Under the pieces are notes generated by a model. The model saw only the letters and a list, made by a program, of their open reading frames with translations. It made no database searches and was not told the DNA's origin. From assembly GCA_031213475.1 (NCBI GenBank), contig JARUPZ010000004.1, positions 1,661,501 to 1,725,500 on the forward strand: a stretch of 64,000 bases of DNA, written 5' to 3'. Positions within the stretch are counted from its first letter, which is position 1; every line of letters begins with the position of its first letter. This stretch comes from Nereocystis luetkeana. Taxonomy: Eukaryota > Sar > Phaeophyceae > Laminariales > Laminariaceae. Below, one piece after another: positions 56,045-64,000 of the stretch. Both the position numbers and the translations under genes were made by a program.

Positions 56045-56730
56045 CTAATTGTAGCATGCCCGTGCGGGTCGGACTCGTCGTTTGAATTTGACATAATCGC
56101 AGCGGTTGTGACGACAAGGCCACCCAGGTATAAAAACAGTATCGTCATCTTTACCTCTGTCCCGCTGCTTTGATGACGAGCGGTGAAGTCTGGGGTGCTT
56201 GATTCGGTGTCCGCCGGAGTATGGTCTTCGTTCCGTCTCGGATACGGCGAGGCCTGCTGCTTCTAAAACGGTCACAATGACGGTCATGATCTTCGCAATA
56301 CCTTCCGTCGACTTAGACACAATGCCTGCATCGTCCGCGCACATCATACCCCATACTACCCTCCGTACGAAAGATAGTGAGACAATGTTGACCCCGTCCT
56401 CCCTGAGGTCCTTCTCGAGGTCAGCCGAATCGCTACCAATATCTGGATAGTCGATGAAGCGTATCAGCATGGCGTGTATCACAGCAGCGAAGAAGATATC
56501 GAACAGAAGCGGCGACAACATACATTCTTTCCGCAGCCCCTGAGCGAAGTTAAACCGCTCAAAGTGCTCACCGTCATCCGGCATGCTTTCGTGAACCTGG
56601 CGGATGACGGTTGGCATCTTCTCTGGTACTACGAGCGTGCGAGCACCACCCACAACAGCTCTCGGCATACTGATATAAGAGAAACTGCAGAGACAAGCAC
56701 ATATACGTCGGAGAGGTCGGACCTCGCGTC
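56045..56730 (-). pseudogene. Reverse transcriptase fragment of a non-LTR retrotransposon
   Basis: A 207-codon minus-strand frame carries RT landmarks in order: a GLRKECMLSPLLFDIFFAAV block (RT domain 4), VWGMMCADDAGIVSKS (the YADD catalytic box, here CADD) and AKIMTVIVTVLEAAGLAVSE after it. A frameshifted continuation toward 56730 resembles the preceding Asp-box region (ELLWVVLAR). It is truncated at both ends and lies head to head with the next LINE. Confidence 0.8.
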
Positions 56731-59700
56731 GTCCGACGAAATGAGCACCCGAGGCTCAAGCGAAGGAGAACGAGGCAATTGTCGCGTTAGCGACCTATAC
56801 TGTGCGCACGCTGGCTGTCAAAGGAAGGAACGGATATGGGTATGCCGAGTACGTACTGTCGAAGGCCCGACAACTTCAGGTAACAAGGAGAGCTGGGAAG
56901 ACCGAGTTTTCTACAGCAGGATACCGTGTTTTTCTGTTCTGGAGAAGAAGAAAGGAAGCCAAGGGCTATATGAGATTCGGTCGACAGTGAAGTGACCAAT
57001 ATTCCGTGCATCCATATATACCCATCATTTGATTGACGAAAGGCTTATGGCTATGCGCTTTGAGTTAACTGTTCAAAATGTTGCAGCCAACCTAGTGCTT
57101 TCTTTTGCGCTAACGGAAGCCAACAATTGTGGCTTTTTCCCCGGCGTAAGGCTCAACCCAGAGCTGACATACGAACTTTGGACGACGTTAGGAAAAATGG
57201 TTAGACATGTTCCAACGAAGAATTGCCTGTTCCGGTGTATACGTGCGATCTGAAAAGAGGATGAAAGAGTGCCGTGACGGTAGGGTGCTTGTAGCGTACG
57301 CACGCGACGACATCAACAGTAGCGGCGAGCGACTTCTGGCAATCGCTTCAAACAACAAGCGTGCTCCCACGTACACGGTTTCTGGCGAACGTAAGCGCGA
57401 AATATATCGTACGCTGAACGGCATCAGCAGCCGCGATGACCAGATACCGGATTGACCGTATCCTAACCTGCAAAACACACCGATCTCGCGTGTATGATGT
57501 TAAAGTCCACTCCCAACGTCGCCCCCAGCCAAGGCGGATTCAGACTAAATGATCGTGCATCCAAAACGTGTAGGTCTGCCTCAGCCTACAGAAACGTGCG
57601 AACGGAACACAAGCACGCCTTTCGACCGCAAGACGTTTAGGCCCGGCAGAAATTGCAGGCCGCGAGTAGCTTTGCAGATGCGCTCCATGCTTCCTTTTTC
57701 ACCCTCGCAGCCCCACAGTATCTCGGACGTGGTCAAAATATTCGCCGAAGATAATCTTGGTGCCGTAGCGAAAGATGCACCACCCCCACCACTTCGCACA
57801 CACAAACTCGGGGGGGGTGGGAGCCCGCGGAAACTACAACCGCCTTAAAAATAACATGGGATGTGAGCGCGGATTCCCGACGATTCATGCTCATTGAGAG
57901 GGAAACACGAATGATGGAAGGCGCTGGGGACGGCGTGCACAAAACCTGCGAGAGGTGATTGACGCAGGACTACATGCCTGCTCCGAAGAGCGACTTGTAG
58001 ATGACAAGGACCACCGGATTTGTTTTTCTAGCACCCGAAGGGCATGGTGGGGCTGGGCAGTCAAAATACGACAAGCGAGCTGTTCATCGTGTACGAGAAA
58101 AGCTCGCTACTGAGGGATTGGGTGCGCATTTATGAACGGTGGGCGGGGATGTTTCCATTCCCTCATGAGCATGAAGCCGCCGAGAATCGATTCAACCACC
58201 AGCGCCCTATTCTATTTCCACAGCCACCGTTGGCTCCATCGCTTGAAGATGAGCCGACCATGGATGACGTGCCGGCGGCATTCCGGGGTATGCCAAACGT
58301 TGGAAATCGGTGGTATCAGACTCGATCCCGGTCAAGTTACTTATAACCCGACAACATGCTTCATCCGGTACTTTCGCAACTCTCTTGTCAACGTGTAGAG
58401 AGCGGGAGACATCTCCTAGCAATGGATATATTCCACCATATAGGACTTTCGTAAATACAGTTATTGCTCGGTTTGCAACAACCACCGAGTGATTTTCCTT
58501 GTTGCCCATTCAAGCAAAGTTTGCTGAGAATGGTCGCGTCCTGCCTCAGCGACTGCTGCGAGGCCAAAGGGGTACCCCCCGAGGAATAGTGCGCCTTTCT
58601 CCCAGGTCGATCAACAGTCCGCATGATGTTCGTCGGGCGTCGCCTGCAAGAACTCGGACAAGCTAGAAACGTTCCCATCATACACGCACTTCATCGATCC
58701 CCAGAACGCGTTTGACTCTGCCGACCCAGACACATTGTGGGTGGTGCTCGCACGCTTCGGCTTATCAGAGGGATTTACCGTTGTTCGCCAGTTCCCCGAC
58801 GTCATGCGGTACCGTGTGCGTACGGATGACGGCGATCGCACTCAAAATGGTTTGACGTCCCTCAGGGGCTGTTGTATGGATGCGAGGTGTAATCTCTTCT
58901 GTTCCCTATCTTCTTCGCTGCTGCGATTGATGCCGTGCTGGTTCGGTATGGAAGATCCAGACGAACTGAGGGGCTAGGCTCATCTTGAGGAGGGTCGCGG
59001 CGAGAATGGGGTGAAGGTTGACCCGCAAGCATGTTTACAGAAGGGAGTATGGGGTATGCCGTGCGCCGAAACTAAAGTCAGTGTGCCTACGTCGGCGGAA
59101 GGCCTTGCGAAGATGATGACCGTCATTGCGATTGTGTTCGAAGCAGCACGGCCAGCCGTATCGAAAGCGACAGCAGAAACAATGCCGGCACGGACATCGA
59201 ACTAGGCATTCAGGAGGTCACCACTCGTCATCGAGGAAGCGGGCCAGAGGATAGGATGTAGGTTCTTGTACATGGGTGAACTTGTCGGCGCAAGCGCTGA
59301 CGTTATGCCAGAGATCACACGACGGATCCGATATGCTACACTCGGTTCAAGCGGGACCCGCACTATGTGGAGGCTGCCCCGTTTACTGTAACGGTGCGAT
59401 TGCTATAGACCGAGGTGATGATGGACACCCTGCCGTACTGGTGTGTGACGTGGGCTGTTGGCCAGGAGCACTTCGCTGACTGCCGAACGACATACGACAA
59501 CCTCTTCCTACGGATCATTGATTTCCAGCACCGACAGTGCACGGATTACCACCTCAAGTCGTACGCCAAAGGCCCTCCAGAAGGACCAAAGCGAGGGCGT
59601 TGAGACGCCTATCCGCAAACGACGAATCCTCCATGCGTGCGCCAAGAAGAATACGATGGATGAGCGGCGAAGTCGTCGCGTGATTATGGTGGCAAGAGTT

Positions 59701-60030
59701 GGTGGGGTGAAACCTGGACCAGGCTGATCATTCAATAACCGTGCCCAATGTCTATCAGGCAACCTCAGGGTTTTTCGAGCCATCGGGGCGCCACGGAAAG
59801 CTGCCCTTTGTTGCTCAGAGCGGAGACGGTGTTGTGGCCGAGGGCGGCAACGAATAGCGAGGTGCGGTATCGGGGCGTCGGCAAAAGAGAGGACTGTTTC
59901 ATGGCAAGGTGACCCAGGGGTGACGCGGAGAGGCGCTGCTCACGCCACCAAGCTGGAGACACTAAGAGCGGCCACAACAAGACGGGGGCAACGGGGGGTG
60001 CCGTACTGAACAGCGTGTCGCCGAATTCAT
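56730..60030 (+). pseudogene. Decayed LINE with APE-type endonuclease and reverse transcriptase
   Basis: The endonuclease starts with RTLAVKGRNGYGYAEYVLSK and GKTEFSTAGYRVFLF (56795-56945). It continues as ERLMAMRFELTVQ (57041), LVAYARDDINSSGERLLAIA (57291) and NGISSRDDQ (57419). RT blocks follow from about 58480: RRLQELGQARNVP, DPDTLWVVLARFGLSEGF, a shifted LLFPIFFAAAIDAVLVRYG and EGLAKMMTVIAIVFEAA. The YADD box is destroyed. The C-terminal part (59420-60030) has WCVTWAVGQEHFADCRTTYD, RKRRILHACAKKNTMDERRS and GGVKPGPG. Many frameshifts and stops make it inactive. Order and motifs fit an EN-RT LINE. Confidence 0.85.
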
Positions 60031-60070
60031 AACCATTGGCTCCCAGCGCAGATAGCGCACCGACCACCTC

Positions 60071-60544
60071 ATGTTGTACGGCAAGCCCCTCAAAAGGGCA
60101 AAACCCTGGAGCGTTGAAACGACCATCCGCAAACGGCGCCTCTTCTTTGCGGGGGGCGTACAGCGGGCGACCAAAGCGCGACCGACCCGTCGGGTGATGC
60201 TTTGGACGATAGTCGATGGGATGGACCCTGGACCACGAAGATCATGGATGAACTGGGTCGAATGTCTGGCAAACAAACTCAGGGTGTTTCCAAACCCCCT
60301 TGAGGTCCTCGGAGTAAGAGCAGGGACGGTGGTGTGGCCCATGGCCGCTAGGAAGATTGGGGTGTGGTATCGGGGGGTCGTCAAAGGGGCCAACTGTTAC
60401 ATGGTGAGGTGCCCCAGGGGCGAGGCGGACGGAAGCTTCGTACGCCACGAAGCTACGGACACCGGGAGGAACGACCACGAGAGGGTGGCGGGGGGGGGCA
60501 GCCGTACTGATAGGGTGTCGATGAATGCTGAAACAAAACGGTAG
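60071..60544 (+). pseudogene. C-terminal fragment of a second LINE copy
   Basis: The open frame begins SVETTIRKRRLFFAGGVQRA and continues through RPTRRVMLWTIVDGMDPGPR, VVWPMAARKIGVWYRGVVKG and a Gly-rich end. It is collinear with the 59580-60030 part of the upstream LINE but much less damaged. Only the C-terminal region remains. Confidence 0.8.
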
Positions 60545-61039
60545 ATCGTGCCTCTAGCTATCGCTTCGATTAGAAAGTGGAGCATGTGCTACTATAGCCC
60601 TTGAGTTTCTGGTGATTTGTGTATGTTTGGTTCTTATTGGTTTGTTCACTGGGGAGGGGGCACGACGACAGCGTCAATACTGACAGCTGAGACCGTTTTT
60701 GTTTTATTAACGAGAGCGGGATGGCGATGGCAGAGGGCCAGTGGCAAGATCCCCGAATCGGCTTTGTAGCAGAGACGGGAATCCCGTCTTGCTACGTACC
60801 ATCCCCGTTTAGAGTAAGTTTTTTTCTCTCTTGACTTGTTTCTTCATCTTTAACTTTTGTCTGATTTATCTCCTCGTTTTCTTTTCCATCTCTCAACGTG
60901 CTTTTCCCGGCATCTTCTCCTTCTTCTTCGTGGTGCTTCGGCCGTGTGGAGCAGTTATCAACACCTTGTTGATCTTTTTGCGTCCTTTGTACGATGTGTA
61001 ATTTCATACCAGGTAGGTGGTTTTTGTTGCATCATCTAT
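60545..61039. other. Gene-free spacer
   Basis: Contains one TACCAGGTA motif at 61007. It follows the LINE fragment and may hold its 3' tail. There is no gene. Confidence 0.4.
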
Positions 61040-61140
61040 TAGTTCTTTTTTTCAGGTCCGGCTCGCGGTGAACGTGTTACCCGCTGGGCTACAGAGGTAA
61101 AACGTTGATCGATTACTCAGCCCAGGGTAATCCTTATAGC
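61040..61140 (-). repeat. tRNA-derived SINE, copy 1 (truncated)
   Basis: On the minus strand TACCCTGGGCTGAGTAATCG precedes a perfect A-box TAGCCCAGCGGG. A B-box is not preserved. A run of about 22 C follows on the plus strand. Confidence 0.55.
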
Positions 61141-61162
61141 ACCCCCCCCCCCCCCCCCCCCC
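61141..61162 (+). repeat. Poly-C tract
   Basis: About 22 consecutive C. Similar runs occur at 6471-6485, 8530-8541, 44072-44090 and 51288-51303. Confidence 0.9.
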
Positions 61163-61284
61163 CGCGCTCTGAACGACGGGATCTTTGGGGCGTCGGTACC
61201 ATATACGGCCGTACGCTGACCTATCCGCTTCGTTTCTATGCCTGGGGAACCAGGGAGATTTGTTTTCAGAGTCGCAAGCAAGCC

Positions 61285-61435
61285 GTTGTATCAAAATAAC
61301 GTTCGAGGTGATATTCGAACCCGTGTCCTCGACGACGTCAAATATGAAAGGGATACCCACTGAGTTATAGAGTCGTAAAGCCGATCGATTACCCAGCCCA
61401 GGGTAACCGCCAGGGCAATCGATCGATCTTTACCA
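61285..61435 (-). repeat. tRNA-derived SINE, copy 2 (most complete)
   Basis: Minus strand, 5' to 3': TACCCTGGGCTGGGTAATCG, A-box TAACTCAGTGGG, GACGTCGTCGAGGACACGG, B-box GGTTCGAATATC, then a T-rich end. A-box and B-box spacing is tRNA-like. Confidence 0.7.
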
Positions 61436-61439
61436 ATAT

Positions 61440-61530
61440 TTTTATAGGTGGCAGCAAAACATTTGGCGTCGTCTAGGAAACGGGTTCGAATCTCACTTCG
61501 AACCTTCTTTTTGAAACATCCTCGCGCGGG
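61440..61530 (+). repeat. tRNA-derived SINE, copy 3 (3' part)
   Basis: GGCGTCGTCTAGGAAACGGG then B-box GGTTCGAATCTC and CTTCGAACC match copy 2 in the opposite orientation. Confidence 0.65.
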
Positions 61531-61650
61531 TGTCCCTCAAACCATATCTACCTACGAGTAGTTCCGCAGATATGGAATGAAGCGGGTAGGCCAGCGTACA
61601 GCCCTATACGGTACCGACACCCCAACGATTCAACCATTTCAGAGGGGAGG

Positions 61651-61760
61651 GGGGGGGTATAGAGATTGCCCTGGGCTGGGAAATCGATTATGTTTTTACC
61701 CCTATAGCTTAGTAGGTAATACCATAAAATCGCGTTGTTGTCTTCTCGTACCCGGTACGT
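61651..61760 (+). repeat. tRNA-derived SINE, copy 4 (5' part)
   Basis: GATTGCCCTGGGCTGGGAAA and a perfect A-box TAGCTTAGTAGG match copies 1 and 2. The B-box is degraded (CTCGTACCCGG). Confidence 0.6.
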
Positions 61761-61769
61761 CGGCATTTG

Positions 61770-64000
61770 TCTTGTCCTACCTTGACACTCAGTTGCAATT
61801 ATTGTTTGGTTATTTCTGTCTCACAGTACAAGTACAACATAATTTGCAGGGCTAGAGCCGAAACGTTTCCCGTCATAAAAACCGGTATTTTGATGGTTTA
61901 CCTCCAACATTGCAATTATATTAATATAAAGGTCGGGATACTTTGTATCCGTGGACAGGTTTGCCCATTAAGTCGGTACTCGTTGGCACTCACGTGTGTT
62001 GTAACCGCAAGAAAATGAAAAACCACCAACCTCTAAAAAAAACACCGGCGTATTGCAATATCGCCCCGTCTGGGTCCGCCATAAAATAGGCTACCCCTGA
62101 ATAATTTGGAGTATCTCTATACAGTAGGACAAAAAAGCAGGATGGATACTGGCTGTACTGGTGTACGTACAGCACGGCGAACCCCCGCTTTTGATGAGGC
62201 GGACGATCACTCAGGGATGTGCTGTCAAAAGGTATTTCAGCACATAAATACATCCTACTTGGAAACGGAGTATGTGAGCTGCACCCAAGCTTCGTACTTC
62301 AAAGTTTCAGAAACAAATGATGGTAATAAACAAGAGTCCAGAGTTTTTTTGTCCCTTTTTGCCCTTTTTTGGACCCACTAACTTATTGTAGAGCAGGACA
62401 AGCGTTGCCCTGCTGTTCCCTAGGCGTTATCATTTGATGCAAGGCTTGGGACAGAGGTATGGGAAATTCAGGGATTGGTCGAGCTTAGAAGAGCGGCCAA
62501 AGAGCAAGAAGGACACGTTCGCAAAGACGTCGGCTAGCAACAATACACCCATGTGCATTAAATTTGGGGTAGGAGCGAAAAAAAAAGCGACGGTAGAATA
62601 ACACTATGATGCAGAGGTCAGATGCATTTTGGGTAGGAGCGAATATTTGCAAGCATAGACGCGAGAACTACATACATACTACTGCAAACGATAAGGTCGG
62701 CAGAGTACCATTGCCCAGTCATCGGGACTCAATCGTTGACCCGCAAAAAAATACCAGTCATTATGAAGGACCGAGTCCAAGAGTACGTCAAAATACTGGA
62801 ACGACAAAGTGTTCGTGAGTCTTAAGAGTGTCTGGAGGACTTGAACAGACTGAGTCCTCGCGAGCTACATGGGTACTTGAATTCGAACCATAAAATTGAA
62901 AAACAATAGTACAGTCGAATCGCGCAGATTGCGATGTGTTTTTTTTGTTTTTGCTTCGACTTAGCGTGACAACACCCATACCAAATAAGACGCCGCAGTA
63001 AAATTCAAGATGCCAAAAGGCATACATACGATGAGAATTTTTTCCGATTATCGTTGAGTGCATGCACCTCGTTAACAAAACTCTGCAGACTAAACACACT
63101 ATGTAAATACAGCTGGGCCCAATAACTTACTACCGCTCGTGGGAATGACATATTTTGTTCCGCGGGCTTTTCGGGTACACTACGAGAAGACTAACTATTA
63201 CCATCCGCCTGGCGGACAGCAAACGTTCGGTGACAGCCGTGATTTTGTTGGGGGTTGGCATACCCCTTTTATTAGGCTCCTGCGAGTGAATCGAAGTATT
63301 TCAGCGATTTTGGGGAAAAACAATTGCTGCAGGAGCGCGTAACTTCGATGTCACGAAGCTCTCTCACAACTCACTTCTGGCTGCCTACGACTGATGTCTG
63401 GCGCACCCGACGCCCTCGCACAGCGATCAGGAGCGTCCCTCAAATACGCGGGCTGTGGTTTTTTGTGACGACGAGCTGTAGCTACCCGCAAGTGAAATAC
63501 AAACGTCCAGTTGCGGGAGATATATATATCTGACCGGGTATATTTCTCCCCCCCCCCCAATTTCGACCCATTCCGATCAATTTCGACCACTGCAACACCC
63601 AGCCACACACCGCAATGGTACATGGTGCCAAGTATGCCAGGAGTAGCTAGTCAGGAGACAGCACTTTCACCCCTCGACAAGAAAATTACGTTACCTCGAC
63701 ATGCCTTGCGTGAGACCAAACTACTGCGCTTCAGTGTAAAACACTCGGCCCTAGATCCTTGACAGCGCGCGTTTGGCGTTGCTTGACATGTCTCCTGACA
63801 TCTTTGCATCGACAGTTGAGAACGAAGCCTAAGGATGTTGCGATCCCCTATAACGAGAGGGAATCCCCTTAGCCTTTTGGGAGTCCCGTAAGGGAAATAG
63901 AACCCTCTAACTGGGTCCACCTCAATATTAGGTAAATGAGTAGAAGTGTCCATTCGACTTCCAAAATTCCCATTTTGGGTTCCATATTTTCCAAAGCTTT
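61770..64000. other. Gene-free end of the window
   Basis: Short open frames only. A segment at 62106-62240 with a CAAAAG-GTATTT donor-like end is weakly exon-like. Nothing else is supported. Confidence 0.35.

Overview
The window looks like eukaryotic nuclear DNA that is gene-poor and repeat-rich. Genes are split by long GT-AG introns. Interstitial TTAGGG repeats, AATAAA signals, SINE-like elements and several MITE families are present. The decayed LINE, with APE-type endonuclease and RT/C-terminal regions, resembles a family I associate with brown algae such as Ectocarpus. I therefore infer a stramenopile, probably a brown alga. This rests on recall of protein families, not on a search.

Gene models were built by hand by requiring splice sites and intron phase to agree. 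(1) 38-12182 (+): five exons for a 328-aa type I membrane protein with signal peptide, ectodomain, Gly-rich stretch, one TM helix and a short tail. (2) 28663-37597 (+): four exons for a 421-aa secreted von Willebrand factor A protein with a complete MIDAS and a Pro/Ser/Thr-rich tail; this is the best-supported gene. (3) 44377-49491 (+): nine small exons, phases matching throughout, for a roughly 341-aa protein I do not recognise. Weaker models follow at 49527-50360 and at 50786-51180, where two exons resemble the CD225/dispanin family. Minus-strand coding-like islands lie at 41303-41743, 42977-43150 and 46849-47133.

The rest is mostly repeats. There is a palindromic TTAA-flanked MITE (about 95 bp), a TA-flanked hairpin MITE (about 115 bp, six copies), a 230-270 bp MITE with inverted termini (six copies), other dispersed repeats, minisatellites at 12.8-13.75 kb, 14.2 kb, 17.8 kb, 40.2-41.0 kb and 45.7-46.5 kb, a head-to-head pair of dead LINEs at 56.0-60.5 kb, and a cluster of tRNA-derived SINEs at 61.0-61.8 kb.

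The most unusual signal is a 9-bp palindrome, TA-CC(A/T)GG-TA. I counted 25 exact copies at 22 loci where about 0.5 is expected. Comparing MITE copies shows it behaves as a small insertion at TA, so it may be the excision footprint of an unidentified TA-targeting transposon. One copy forms the inferred 3' splice site of exon 3 of gene 1.
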